The notes: generated from the letters alone by a model not told the origin. Shown: positions 24,856 to 36,061, numbered from the stretch's first letter. The stretch: DNA of 64,000 nt from Derxia lacustris (GCF_002105195.1 NZ_MUHU01000008.1:248001-312000), one strand, 5' to 3'. Numbers and translations are program-made.

Positions 24856-25659
24856 ATGCGTTTTCTATTCTTGCTGATGGCGATGCTGATGTTGGCAATG
24901 CAGGCCGCATTCGCCAATGAGTGGATCAATCATTACTACGAACGTCCGACACCCGAGCGCCTCGTGACCGAAGTGCGTGCATGGAGCAAATCGGGGCGAA
25001 TGTCTGATCCGAAAACAAGCGGGGTTGTCATCGCATTTTTGGCTCAGGTCATGGCCTCCAATCCTGAGAGGATTGAGGGCTGGCTTGATGAACTCGTTGA
25101 TTTGAATGGGCCTGATCGGCAAGTCTTGCTCACCGCGGCCGGTCAATCAGGCACCAAGGAAGCCCGTGCTTATCTGATGAGGCAGCCAGAAGGCAGGCGG
25201 TATCAAGGCAATGGCAGGGATTGGCGGGCGCTTGAGCCCGATAATCCGGTGGTGCTTGACATGTTATGGGCCGATTTTCTCGCGACCGGTGAGGCAGTTC
25301 CCGTGCGCCGTGTCGTCAAGGCGCTCAATTATGAAAAATATTCGGGTGCCATCGATCGGTATGCCAGTTCAAAAAAGACGGCGCAGGATCGCAATGACGC
25401 AGTTCTGGAAGCCGTGTTCAAGGCGGCTTTGTGGTCACTCAATAGCAATGCCCGACAGCATCGGCGGGTTCGCGACATACTTGAGCAAATGATTGCGACA
25501 GAAGAATTGACCTCGTCGGAACAGGCCTGCCTTGCAAGTCTGCTTTTGGCATTGATGCCCGAAAAATATGAAATCGTCCCGCAGGAAAATGGCATGCGGT
25601 CTTTCAGACGCAAGCCGGTGGATCAATCGGCGCCAGCTGGTCTGAGCGCCCCGCAATGA
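24856..25659 (+). CDS. secreted protein of unknown function
   Basis: Protein of 267 residues. From the ATG at 24856 a signal peptide is seen (MRFLFLLMAMLMLAMQAAFA), which favours this start over the frame's earlier ATG at 24829. The mature part looks all-helical, with short Ala/Leu/Arg-rich helices and no cysteine cluster, and ends in a polar tail. No family was recognised. The gene is less GC-rich than the chromosome but has no attC behind it, so it is either an old cassette that lost its site or a separate acquisition next to the integron. Confidence 0.7.
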   Translation: MRFLFLLMAMLMLAMQAAFANEWINHYYERPTPERLVTEVRAWSKSGRMSDPKTSGVVIAFLAQVMASNPERIEGWLDELVDLNGPDRQVLLTAAGQSGTKEARAYLMRQPEGRRYQGNGRDWRALEPDNPVVLDMLWADFLATGEAVPVRRVVKALNYEKYSGAIDRYASSKKTAQDRNDAVLEAVFKAALWSLNSNARQHRRVRDILEQMIATEELTSSEQACLASLLLALMPEKYEIVPQENGMRSFRRKPVDQSAPAGLSAPQ

Positions 25660-25768
25660 CCGCGTGGCGCTTCACTGGCGTGCAAGCCGTGCGGCCCATG
25701 TCCGGATCGCCGTCCCGATTCCGTTCCCCCTGTCATGGCCCGCCTCGCGGGCGGCTCGGGGGACGGCG

Positions 25769-26674
25769 ATGGATGGGTGGAGCAAGGCGGCGCTGACGGC
25801 GGCGGCGGTCGGGCTGGTGATGGCGGTGGCGCGGCGGCGGCCGGCGCTGGCCGGGCTGGTGGCGGCGCTGCCGCTCGTGACGGCGCCGACGCTGGCCTGG
25901 ATCGCGCTCGATCACGGCGCGGCCTTCGCGGTGCATGCGGCGGTCGGCAGCGTGGCCGCCTGCGCGCTGCTCGCGGCCTTCGCGCTCGGCTACGGCCTCA
26001 TGGCGCGGCGCGGCGGCGTGACGGGCGCGCTGCTCGGCGGGCTGGCGCCGACGGCGGCGCTGCTGCCAGTCGCGCTGGGCGCCGGCGCCCGGCTCGACGA
26101 TGCCTTGCTGCTCGCGCTCGGCTGCACGCTGGTCGCGGAGCTGATGCTGGCGCGCCTCGGGGCGCGGGCCGGGCGCCCGGCAGGATCCGATGCGCGGGCG
26201 CAAGGGCCGGAGCCGCCGATCAGGGCGAGCGAGGCGTTCGAGGCCATCGAGGCCGATCCGCTGCCGCCCGCGCCGCTCGCGCCCGCCACCGCGCTGTCGA
26301 TCGGCGCCTTTGCCGCGCTGGCCGACGCGGCAGGCCCGGCGCTCGGCGGTTTCGCCACCGGGCTGCTCGCCTCGCTGCCGATCGTGGGCGCGACGATGGT
26401 GGTGCGCGAGCACAGCCGGCGCGGGCAGGGCGCGGCGCGCCTCTTCCTGCGCGGCTATGTGCGCGGGCTGGTGGGCAAGGCCGGTTTTGGCGCGGTGTTC
26501 GCGCTCGGCTTGCCGGTGCTGGGGCTGGCGGCGACGCTCGGCCTGGCCTGCGCCGCGTGCTGGGCGGCGGCCTGGCCGACGCTGCGGCGCGGGCGTCGGC
26601 CGGCGTGCGAGTCGCGTCCGCCGGACGGTTCGCAACAAGAGCCGCCTGTTGCCGTCAAGCCGTCGATACGATGA
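25769..26674 (+). CDS. integral membrane protein
   Basis: Protein of 301 residues with two hydrophobic halves. About four membrane segments (to residue 140) are followed by a charged cytoplasmic stretch rich in Ala, Pro and Glu (about 145-185) and then another four segments; a Gly-rich turn (GGFATGLLASLPIVGATMVV) lies in the second half. The repeat-like layout is that of a small transporter or permease, but no family was recognised with confidence. Start at 25769 is preceded by GGGGGA; the upstream frame from 25664 adds an unlikely leader. Base composition is again that of the chromosome, which marks the right limit of the acquired region. Confidence 0.65.
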   Translation: MDGWSKAALTAAAVGLVMAVARRRPALAGLVAALPLVTAPTLAWIALDHGAAFAVHAAVGSVAACALLAAFALGYGLMARRGGVTGALLGGLAPTAALLPVALGAGARLDDALLLALGCTLVAELMLARLGARAGRPAGSDARAQGPEPPIRASEAFEAIEADPLPPAPLAPATALSIGAFAALADAAGPALGGFATGLLASLPIVGATMVVREHSRRGQGAARLFLRGYVRGLVGKAGFGAVFALGLPVLGLAATLGLACAACWAAAWPTLRRGRRPACESRPPDGSQQEPPVAVKPSIR

Positions 26675-26740
26675 AAAACCGGCTCGGACGGAAATTCGTC
26701 ACGCCTATCATCGGCCGCGATCTGGTGGCAGGTGAGGGCA

Positions 26741-27298
26741 ATGAGCGAGGTGACGGAACTGATTGGGCGGCTGCGCGGCGGCGACCGGGCGGCTTTCGAT
26801 GGCTTGTATGCGCTGCTCTATCCGGAGCTGAGGCGGGTGGCGCACCGGCGGCTGGCCCGCAACGGTCACGACGGCGGCATGCAGACCACGGCGCTGGTGC
26901 ACGAGTGCTATCTGCGCTTCCAGGGCGCGGGGCAGGTGGCGCCGGCCGATCGGTCGCACTTTCTGGCCTACGCGGCCAGCGTGATGCGCTCGGTCGTGGT
27001 GGATGCGGCGCGCACCGCCGCGAGCCAGCGCCAGGGTGGCGAGGTCGAGCATCTGCCGATCGACACCGAGCTGGCCGGCCGTCTCACCGATCCGGGCGCG
27101 GCCGAGGTGCTGGAGCTGCATGCAGCGCTGGCCGATCTGGCGCGGCTCGACGCCCGCCTCGCGCAGGTGGTGGAGCTGCGCTACTTCGGCGGGCTGACCG
27201 ATGCCGAGATCGGCGAGGTGCTGGGCCTGTCGGTGCGTACCGTCGCGCGCGACTGGGACAAGGCGCGGCTGCTGCTCGCGCACGCCTTGCGGGCCTGA
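26741..27298 (+). CDS. ECF-subfamily RNA polymerase sigma factor
   Basis: Sigma factor of 185 residues of the ECF type that is usually encoded next to a Ser/Thr kinase. Region 2 is seen around LYALLYPELRRVAHRRL and FLAYAASVMRSVVVDAAR; region 4 ends in YFGGLTDAEIGEVLGLSVRTVARDW (read as YFGGLTDAEIGEVLGL and RTVARDW). ATG 26741 is preceded by GGTGAGG; a GTG three codons earlier is possible. No anti-sigma factor is seen; the kinase downstream, beginning 31 bases after the stop, is the likely regulator, as known for kinase-linked ECF groups. Confidence 0.9.
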   Translation: MSEVTELIGRLRGGDRAAFDGLYALLYPELRRVAHRRLARNGHDGGMQTTALVHECYLRFQGAGQVAPADRSHFLAYAASVMRSVVVDAARTAASQRQGGEVEHLPIDTELAGRLTDPGAAEVLELHAALADLARLDARLAQVVELRYFGGLTDAEIGEVLGLSVRTVARDWDKARLLLAHALRA

Positions 27299-27329
27299 GC
27301 ATGGCGCGCGACCTTGCCGCCGCCGCGCC

Positions 27330-29990
<2,661 letters not shown>

Positions 29991-30024
29991 CAATCCCCCG
30001 CTCAAACCGGACAGGGAGCGGGAG

Positions 30025-30441
30025 ATGAAGAGGCTTTGGCGTGGCGCGGTCGTGGCCGGCTGCTACGTGCTGTCGCTGTACGGCATCGTCGGCGGCGTGG
30101 CGGCGGCGATCCTGCCGGCGCGCGGCGCGACGGCCGTCGCGCTGGCTGGCGCGGTGATGCTGTTTGCCTGGGTGGCCCACATCGTCATGAGCGTGAACTG
30201 GGTGCTCGACCGCCGGCTCGGCCGCTTCCTGCCCATCGGCGGCACGGCGGCGGGACTGTTCGGGCTGCTGTACTGGCCGCTGTCGGGCCTGCTGCGCGAG
30301 CAGTCGCCGGCCTGGGACGCGCTGCGCTTTCTCGGCGTCGAAGCCCTGCTCGTGCTGCCCTGCCTGCTGCTCGCGATCCATCTCGTGCGTTTCCATCTCG
30401 ACCGTCCGGCGCGGCGCGTGAATGGACCGCTCGCTGCTTGA
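30025..30441 (+). CDS. small four-helix membrane protein
   Basis: Protein of 138 residues with about four hydrophobic segments (CYVLSLYGIVGGVAAAIL, ATAVALAGAVMLFAWVAHIV and two more). A strong ribosome binding site, GGGAG twice (30014 and 30020), precedes the ATG. Its end overlaps the next gene by 20 bases. No family was recognised. It starts 34 bases after the kinase gene and is probably co-transcribed with it, which hints at a role in the same signalling unit. Confidence 0.75.
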   Translation: MKRLWRGAVVAGCYVLSLYGIVGGVAAAILPARGATAVALAGAVMLFAWVAHIVMSVNWVLDRRLGRFLPIGGTAAGLFGLLYWPLSGLLREQSPAWDALRFLGVEALLVLPCLLLAIHLVRFHLDRPARRVNGPLAA

Positions 30442-31579
30442 ACCGGTGGTCGTGCCGGCGCTGGCCTTCGTCGGCATCGCGGTCTGGCGCGCGCGCCATC
30501 CGAGGCCGGGCGAGCGCATGCCGGGATGGGGCGCGGCCGCGTGGTGGGCGATCGGGATGGCGATCGCGGTCGCGGTCGGCGTGGCGGCGGTGGGCGCGAT
30601 CCGGTCGAGCGACGGCTGGGCTGCCTTCCTGCCGTTGCTGCTGGCGCTGGGCGCGTATGGCGCCGCGCTCGTCTGTCTGGCGGGCCTGACCTGGGTGGTG
30701 ATCGCGCAGCTGTTCGGCCGCGAGCCGCCGCCGGTCCCGGCCTGGTTCGACGAGGATGACGATGCGCCCGCCGCGCCGCCGCCCGAGCCGATGGCGGCGC
30801 GGCTCGCGCGGCTGCGGCAGCGCTCGAAGGCGCCGTCCCCGTTGGATCGGGGGACGGGCGGCGCGGCGACGGCCGTGGCGGCACCGGGATGGTCCGGGCT
30901 GGCGGGATTGGGATCGGAGCCGAAGGAATCAGCGCTGGCGGTGGCCGGGCCGGACGAGACCTCGGCCATGCCTCGCGCCACCGTCGGTGCGCTTGCGGAC
31001 GGCCCGGCGCCCTCCGCGGGTGCGACGGCCACCGTCGGCGCGCCAGCTGGCCGGACCGTCCGGCCGATGCCCGTCGTCGCCGGCCCGCTCGACCATCTGA
31101 GCTGGTTCGCCGTGCTGGCCACCCTGCTGCTCATGACGATCGGGCTCGGCAAGGGCGTGCTCGATGCGCTGCGCTCGGGCTATCTGCGGCTCGGGCGGCG
31201 ATCGGCGGGGATGCTGTTCAGCCAGAGCCCGGTGCGCTTCGGGCTGACGCTGACGGTGATGGTTGCGTTCGCGGTCGGGCTGCTGCTGCTGTCGATGCTC
31301 ATCTGGCGCGACGGGCCGGCGCTGCTCGCGCAACGCGCGCGCGAGCAGCGCCTGGCGCGCATGAAGGCCGAGTACCGGCGCCGGCCGACCATCACGCTGC
31401 CCGCCGCCCTGCTGCGGCTGGTGCTGGGCGGGCTGGCGATGCTGGCCTTCGCGCCCTTTGCCCGGCTGCTGTCGGCACTCGTCGGGCCGTCGTTCGGCGG
31501 CGGGTTGGCGGGGCTGTGGAACCTCGTCTTCCTGTGCTGGATCGGCCACGGCTTCTGGCGGCTGCGCGGGCGTCGATGA
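30422..31579 (+). CDS. multi-pass membrane protein with central disordered region
   Basis: Protein of 385 residues. Three N-terminal hydrophobic segments are followed by a low-complexity Ala/Pro/Gly/Thr-rich cytoplasmic region (about 105-220) and further hydrophobic segments (VLATLLLMTIGL, LTVMVAFAVGLLLLSMLIW and two near the end). A basic stretch (RAREQRLARMKAEYRRR) sits between the last pairs. No family was recognised. The ATG overlaps the preceding gene by 20 bases, and the stop overlaps the next start (ATGA), so the genes are translationally coupled. Confidence 0.72.
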   Translation: MDRSLLEPVVVPALAFVGIAVWRARHPRPGERMPGWGAAAWWAIGMAIAVAVGVAAVGAIRSSDGWAAFLPLLLALGAYGAALVCLAGLTWVVIAQLFGREPPPVPAWFDEDDDAPAAPPPEPMAARLARLRQRSKAPSPLDRGTGGAATAVAAPGWSGLAGLGSEPKESALAVAGPDETSAMPRATVGALADGPAPSAGATATVGAPAGRTVRPMPVVAGPLDHLSWFAVLATLLLMTIGLGKGVLDALRSGYLRLGRRSAGMLFSQSPVRFGLTLTVMVAFAVGLLLLSMLIWRDGPALLAQRAREQRLARMKAEYRRRPTITLPAALLRLVLGGLAMLAFAPFARLLSALVGPSFGGGLAGLWNLVFLCWIGHGFWRLRGRR

Positions 31580-32559
31580 TCGTCCCCGACCACTGGGCCG
31601 AGGCGCGTCTGCAGCACCGCGCCGGACGCCGCCGCATCACCGTGCGGCGCTTCGGCTGGTCGCAGGTCGATGTCGCCGACGCGCAGGCGATGGCTGACCG
31701 CCGCGCCGCCGAGGCGCTTGCCCGCCTCCTCGCCGGTGACGTTGGTGTCGAGCGCCGCGAGCGCCGTCTCGCCTACAACGGCGCCGACGGCCTGCCGATC
31801 CGCGAGGAGGTGCTGGCGCGCCACGGCGAGGCCGTCATCACGCGCAATGCCTATGGCGCGCGCTGCCTCAACACGCCGCATGCGCTGTTCGCCGACGTGG
31901 ACTTCGCGCCGCGCTTGTCGCGGCGGGCGGTGCTGGCCTGCTGGCTGCTGCTCGCGCTGTCCGGGCTCGCGGCCGGGCTGTGGCTGCGCAGCGCCGGCAC
32001 CGCGATCGCGGCGGTGATCGCCGCGCTGCCGCTCGGGCCGATGCTCGCCAGCCTGCTCACGCGCGCCGGCACCGCGCTCGCCGGTGGGCCGGAGCGGCTT
32101 GCGCGCCATCGCGCGGCGCGCTTCGTGGCCCGGCATCCGGACTGGAACCTGCGGCTCTACCGCACGCCGGCCGGGCTGAGGCTGCTGGCGACGCATCGCG
32201 GCTTCGACGCGCGCGAGGCCGAGGTCGCCGCCTTCTTCGACGCGGTGGGCGCCGATCCGGTCTATCGCCGCATGTGCATGCACCAGCGCTGCTTCCGTGC
32301 GCGGCTCACGGCCAAGCCCTGGCGCGCGGGCATCGCCACGCATCTGCGGCCGCGTCCGGGCGTTTGGCCGGTGGCGGCGGGATTCATGGTCGGCCGCGCC
32401 GAGTGGGTGGCCCGCTACGAGTGGGCGGCGGCGGGCTTCGCGGCCTGCCGATTCGTGAGCGAGATCGGCTCGGGCCGGGTGGACGAGGGCCTGCGCGCGG
32501 TGATCGAACTGCATGACCGCGAAACGCGCGCGCTCGAAACAGACCTGGCACTGGCCTGA
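31576..32559 (+). CDS. conserved-looking protein with one membrane hairpin, unknown function
   Basis: Protein of 327 residues. A soluble N-terminal part (about 1-115, with the segment ITRNAYGARCLNTPHALFADVDF) is followed by a hydrophobic hairpin (about 118-160) and a C-terminal soluble domain with HPDWNLRLYRTPAGLRLLATH and a Cys-containing motif RRMCMHQRCFRARLTAKPWR. The ordered pattern of aromatic and acidic residues suggests an enzyme or nucleotide-binding fold, but I do not recognise the family. It is coupled by ATGA to the gene before it and is part of the kinase-linked operon. Confidence 0.72.
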   Translation: MIVPDHWAEARLQHRAGRRRITVRRFGWSQVDVADAQAMADRRAAEALARLLAGDVGVERRERRLAYNGADGLPIREEVLARHGEAVITRNAYGARCLNTPHALFADVDFAPRLSRRAVLACWLLLALSGLAAGLWLRSAGTAIAAVIAALPLGPMLASLLTRAGTALAGGPERLARHRAARFVARHPDWNLRLYRTPAGLRLLATHRGFDAREAEVAAFFDAVGADPVYRRMCMHQRCFRARLTAKPWRAGIATHLRPRPGVWPVAAGFMVGRAEWVARYEWAAAGFAACRFVSEIGSGRVDEGLRAVIELHDRETRALETDLALA

Positions 32560-32704
32560 CGCGGCCGCGCGCGGCGGGCCGACCGGACCGGAGGCGGCGG
32601 CGTTGCGCGTGCGCATCGATGACTGGCGCCAGCATTGCGCCGGCCTGTGCGTATCGCGCCGCGACATGATCGAGATCGAGCGCGAGCTGGCGCGCGAGCC
32701 CTGA
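32513..32704 (+). CDS. possible small protein (63 residues)
   Basis: Short frame that overlaps the previous gene by 47 bases and fills the gap up to 32704. The second half (VRIDDWRQHCAGLCVSRRDMIEIERELAREP, read in parts as VRIDDWRQH and DMIEIERELAREP) looks like real protein with an amphipathic helix. No ribosome binding site is obvious and no family is recognised, so this is a weak call. Confidence 0.42.
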   Translation: MTAKRARSKQTWHWPDAAARGGPTGPEAAALRVRIDDWRQHCAGLCVSRRDMIEIERELAREP

Positions 32705-32746
32705 AAGCCTCGTCCGGCTTGTTGCCCGTCGGGTGCGTTCTCGCCT

Positions 32747-32938
32747 TCAGGTCTTGCGCGCGCAGCTGTTGATGCCGAACGGCAGATACACCGGGCAGAA
32801 GCGGAACAGCCCGGTGGCGAGCGGCACGACGCCGATCCAGCCCCACACGCCGATCACGCCCGCGAGCGTGAGGCCGATGAGGACGAGGCCCGCGACGATG
32901 CGCAGGATGCGGTCGATGCCGCCGACGTTGCTGGTCAT
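32747..32938 (-). CDS. DUF2892 (YgaP-like) inner membrane protein
   Basis: Protein of 63 residues with two membrane helices joined by a short turn, and a C-terminal part reading CPVYLPFGINSC, which fits the DUF2892 family found as the membrane domain of YgaP rhodaneses and as a stand-alone gene in sulfur loci. The ribosome binding site AAGGAG precedes the start on the minus strand and excludes the longer frame from 33067. It lies 52 bases after the MBL hydrolase gene and belongs to the same persulfide-handling operon. Confidence 0.85.
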   Translation of the reverse strand: MTSNVGGIDRILRIVAGLVLIGLTLAGVIGVWGWIGVVPLATGLFRFCPVYLPFGINSCARKT

Positions 32939-32990
32939 GAGGTTCTCCTTGATGAAGTGGGTGAGGCGGTGGCCTCGGGCGCGCGCCGCG

Positions 32991-33884
32991 TCAGAACGCG
33001 TCGAGCGGCAGCTTGAGATAGCGCCGGCCGTCGTCCTCGGGCGGCGGCAGTTCGCCGGCGCGCACATTCACCTGCACCGACGGCAGCAGCAGGGTCGGCA
33101 GGTCGAGCGTGGCGTCGCGCGCGCGGCGCAGCTGCACGAAGGCGGCTTCATCGATGCCGGCATGCAGATGCAGGTTGCGCGCGCGCTGTTCGGCCACGCT
33201 GTGCCAGGCCTGGGGCGCGCGGTCGTCGGGCGGATAGTCGTGGCACAGATAGAGCCGGGTGGCGGCCGGCAGCGCCAGCAGCCGCTGCGCCGAGCGGTAG
33301 AGCATGCGCGCATCGCCGCCCGGAAAGTCGCAGCGCGCGCTGCCCACGTCGGGCGCGAACAGCGTGTCGCCGATGAACACCGCGTCGAACGGCGCGGCGG
33401 CATCGGCGGCGATGCAGTCGCGCACCCGGTAGCCGGCGTCGGCCGGCGTGTGGCCGTGCAGCGCCAGCGCCTCGATGCGGCTGGCGCCGAGCTCGATGGC
33501 ATCGCCTTCGTCGAGCACGCGGTCGAACTGGCTGCCGTCGGTGGCAAAGCCCGGCTCCAGGTTGAACAGCCGCTTGAACGTGGCCTGCACCGCGCCGATG
33601 CCGGCGCCGATGGCGGTGCGCCCGCCGCGCTGCGCCTTGAGCCAGCCGGCGGCCGACAGGTGATCGGCATGGGCATGGGTTTCGAGCAGCCAGTCGAGCG
33701 TGAGCGCCTCGCGGTCGAGCAGGTCGAGCACGGCCTGGGCCGAGCGATGCGCGATGCGGCCCGATTTGGCGTCGAAGTCGAGCACCGGATCGATGACGGC
33801 GGCGCGGCGCGTGGCCAGGTCGGCCAGTACATGGGTCCAGGTGCCGGTGGCGGCGTCGAACAGGCTGTGGATGTGGGCGGTCAT
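32991..33884 (-). CDS. MBL-fold hydrolase, persulfide dioxygenase-like (Blh type)
   Basis: Metallo-beta-lactamase-fold protein of 297 residues. The metal-binding motif is HAHADH (preceded by LLETH); further ligands are in ALHGHTP, IGDTLF and LCHDYPP, as in ETHE1/Blh proteins that oxidise glutathione persulfide to sulfite. The long C-terminal part (QVNVRAGELPPPEDDGRRYLKLPLDAF, read in parts as NVRAGELPP and YLKLPLDAF) is typical of the Blh branch. ATG 33884 is used; the earlier ATG at 33947 lies in the promoter region. Divergent from the bigR-like gene, whose product probably represses it. Confidence 0.88.
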   Translation of the reverse strand: MTAHIHSLFDAATGTWTHVLADLATRRAAVIDPVLDFDAKSGRIAHRSAQAVLDLLDREALTLDWLLETHAHADHLSAAGWLKAQRGGRTAIGAGIGAVQATFKRLFNLEPGFATDGSQFDRVLDEGDAIELGASRIEALALHGHTPADAGYRVRDCIAADAAAPFDAVFIGDTLFAPDVGSARCDFPGGDARMLYRSAQRLLALPAATRLYLCHDYPPDDRAPQAWHSVAEQRARNLHLHAGIDEAAFVQLRRARDATLDLPTLLLPSVQVNVRAGELPPPEDDGRRYLKLPLDAF

Positions 33885-33976
33885 CGGCAATTCACTCGGC
33901 GGCGGATTGGCTTTAGTATTTAACCAAGTACGCAAATAAGCAAACATTCATGCCGCCGCGGCGGCCGGGTTCATCC
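33885..33976. promoter_or_regulatory. bidirectional promoter/operator of the persulfide locus
   Basis: The 92 bases between the divergent MBL hydrolase and ArsR-type genes contain an AT-rich core (about 33911-33948) that stands out in this GC-rich DNA. It includes TATTT (33917-33921) and AAATA (33934-33938) as a small inverted pair, and possible promoter parts such as TTGGCT at 33907 followed after 16 bases by TACGCA. This is the expected place for the repressor's operator; the exact site cannot be fixed by eye. Confidence 0.5.
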
Positions 33977-34351
33977 ATGGACATTCTTCCGCCCGAGGCG
34001 CTGGAGCAGGTCGCCGCCTATTTTCAGGCGCTGGCCGAGCCGACGCGGCTGCTCATCCTCAATCTGCTGCGCAACGGCGAATGCAGCGTGGGCGAGCTGG
34101 CCGAGCGCTGCGCCTGCAGCTCGGCCAACGTGTCGCGCCATCTGGCGCTGCTGATGCGGCACGGCTTCGTGCTGCGCGAGGCGCGTGGCACCAGCGTGTA
34201 CTACCGCATCGCCGATGCGTCGGTGTATGCGCTCTGCGATCTGGTCTGCGGAAGCATTGCGCGCCAGCTCGACCAGCGCGCGCGCAGCCATGCGGCCTTT
34301 GTCGAGGCCAATGCGGCAGCGCTGCCGCCGGGCGCCGCCGACCGTGGCTGA
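33977..34351 (+). CDS. bigR: BigR/SqrR-like persulfide-sensing ArsR repressor
   Basis: Winged-helix repressor of 124 residues. The DNA-binding segment is ELAERCACSSANVSRHLALLMRHG (read as CSSANVSRHLALL). C36 in GECSVGEL and C87/C91 in ALCDLVCG lie where BigR and SqrR have the two cysteines that form a polysulfide bridge when reactive sulfur is present, releasing DNA. Additional C45 and C47 are unusual. ATG 33977 is chosen; an in-frame ATG at 33950 adds a Pro/Arg leader. Context (Blh, DUF2892, TauE) matches the BigR operon of other proteobacteria, which strengthens the functional call. Confidence 0.85.
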   Translation: MDILPPEALEQVAAYFQALAEPTRLLILNLLRNGECSVGELAERCACSSANVSRHLALLMRHGFVLREARGTSVYYRIADASVYALCDLVCGSIARQLDQRARSHAAFVEANAAALPPGAADRG

Positions 34352-35153
34352 CGCGGCGCTGCTGACGCCGCTCTTCGGCGCGCTGATCGGCGCGGTGATG
34401 GGCCTGACCGGCGCGGGCGGCGGCATCCTGGCCGTGCCGGCGCTGGTGGTGGGGCTGGGTTTTCCGATGCAGCAGGCGGCGCCGATCGCGCTGCTGTCGG
34501 TGGCGGTGGCGGCCTGGATCGGCACCGCGCAGGCGCTGCGCGCCGGCCATGCGCGCTATCGCGCCGCGCAGGTGATGGCGCTGGTCGGGCTGCCGCTGGC
34601 GTCGCTCGGCGCGCTGCTGGCGCACCGGCTGCCGCAGCGCGCGCTGATGCTGGTGTTCGCCGCGATCATGTTCATCACGGCCGGCCGGGCGATCGCGCGC
34701 CGCTTGGCCGGGCGCAAGGCCGAGGTCGGCGGGCCGGCGCGGCTCGATCCGGCGACCGGGCGCTTCGTGTGGACCCGGCTCACCTTCGCGACGATTGCCG
34801 GCATCGGCGCGGTGACGGGCTTCATGACCGGGCTGCTCGGCGTGGGCGGCGGCTTCGTGATGGTGCCGACGCTGCGGCGCTTCACCCCGCTGACGATGCA
34901 CGGCGTGGTGGCGACCTCGCTGATGGTGCAGGCGCTGGTGGCGAGCGGCACGGTGGCGCTGGCGCTCGCGCACGGGCAGGCGCTGCCGTGGGCGCAGGGG
35001 TTGCGGTTTACTGCGGGGACGGTGGTGGGACTGGTTGCCGGGCGGCTGCTGAACCGGCGCTGGTCGGCCGAGCGGCTGGAGCTGGCGTTTACGGCGCTCG
35101 TCGTGGTGGTGGCCTTCGTGATGGTGGGGAAGGCGGTGGTGACGGCGGGCTGA
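34344..35153 (+). CDS. TauE/SafE-family sulfite exporter
   Basis: Inner membrane protein of 269 residues with two homologous halves, each beginning with a Gly-rich motif: GALIGAVMGLTGAGGGILAVPAL (read as GLTGAGGG) and FMTGLLGVGGGFVMVPTL (read as LLGVGGGF). This is the TauE/SafE/DUF81 signature. It probably exports sulfite formed by persulfide oxidation. The start is a GTG at 34344, overlapping the repressor gene by eight bases; no ATG gives the first helix. Its stop is two bases from the convergent LysR gene. Confidence 0.88.
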   Translation: MADAALLTPLFGALIGAVMGLTGAGGGILAVPALVVGLGFPMQQAAPIALLSVAVAAWIGTAQALRAGHARYRAAQVMALVGLPLASLGALLAHRLPQRALMLVFAAIMFITAGRAIARRLAGRKAEVGGPARLDPATGRFVWTRLTFATIAGIGAVTGFMTGLLGVGGGFVMVPTLRRFTPLTMHGVVATSLMVQALVASGTVALALAHGQALPWAQGLRFTAGTVVGLVAGRLLNRRWSAERLELAFTALVVVVAFVMVGKAVVTAG

Positions 35154-35155
35154 CC

Positions 35156-36061
35156 TCAGTCCTGCGCGCCGACGAGTGCGAGCAGGGTTTCGCGCAGCCA
35201 GCGCTGGCCGGGGTGGCCGTGATTGCGCTCGTGCCACACCATGCCGACCTCGAATCCGTCGAGCGGAAACGGGCATTCGACCGACTGGAGCCGGTCGGCG
35301 CGGCCCTGCATCAGCCGCGCCGGAATCAGCGCGACGAAATCCGACTCGGCCACGATCTCCGGCACCAGCAGGAAGGACGCCGCCGACAGCACGACATTGC
35401 GCTTGAGCCCGACCAGCGCCAGCGCCTCGTCCACCGGCGTCGCGAAGCCGCCGCCGAGCGGCGACACGATCACATGCTCAAGCCCCGCGAGCCGTTCGGC
35501 CGTGATGCCGGCGCGCAGTTGCGGATGCCCGCGCCGACCGATGAGCACATAGCGCTCGTCGAACAGATGCCGGCTGCGCAGGCCGGGCGGCGCGGCCTGC
35601 GGCGTCATGAGCGCCAGATCGACGTCGCCGCGCGTCATCTGCGCTTCGAGCCCGGGGATGTCGAGATTGCGCAGCGCCACCCGCATGCCCGGCGCCGCGG
35701 TCCTCAGCTTGAGTATGAGGCGCTTGGCAAGGGTCGCCTGAAGGTAGTCGGTGCAGGCGATCGCCAGCGTGAGCCGGGCCGTGAGCGGGTCGAAGCTGCC
35801 GTGGCTGGCCAGCGTGGCGCGGACCTGATCGAGCGCCTGCTGCAAGGGGCCGGCCAGTTCGAGCGCCTTGGCGGTGGGCGTCATGCCGCGTTGCGCAGGC
35901 AGCAGCAGCGGATCGTCGAACAGGTCGCGCAGCCGGCTCAGTTGCGCGCTGACTGCCGGCTGGCTCAGGTGCAGGCGGGCGGCTGCCTTGGTCACGTTCT
36001 GCTCGGCGAGCAGGGCTTCGAGCGTGACCAGCAGATTGAGATCGAGACGCTTGCTATTCAT
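35156..36061 (-). CDS. LysR-family transcriptional regulator
   Basis: Regulator of 301 residues. The N-terminal winged helix has the family pattern MNSKRLDLNLLVTLEALL, then VTKAAARLHLSQPAVSAQLSRLRD (read as AAARLHLSQPAVSAQLSRLR). The C-terminal two thirds form the periplasmic-binding-like effector domain. Start at 36061 is the usual LysR start; the longer frame from 36097 adds a basic leader. It is divergent from the flavodoxin-fold quinone reductase gene, with about 100 bases between them, so that gene is the likely target. The domain resembles regulators of NodD/SyrM-like quinone or aromatic response, but the inducer is unknown. Confidence 0.9.
   Translation of the reverse strand: MNSKRLDLNLLVTLEALLAEQNVTKAAARLHLSQPAVSAQLSRLRDLFDDPLLLPAQRGMTPTAKALELAGPLQQALDQVRATLASHGSFDPLTARLTLAIACTDYLQATLAKRLILKLRTAAPGMRVALRNLDIPGLEAQMTRGDVDLALMTPQAAPPGLRSRHLFDERYVLIGRRGHPQLRAGITAERLAGLEHVIVSPLGGGFATPVDEALALVGLKRNVVLSAASFLLVPEIVAESDFVALIPARLMQGRADRLQSVECPFPLDGFEVGMVWHERNHGHPGQRWLRETLLALVGAQD

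Noticed and set aside
24617-24877. Short frames in the gene-poor tail (67 and 76 residues)
   Set aside because: Both cross the right inverted repeat of the MITE-like element, have no ribosome binding site and no protein-like pattern.
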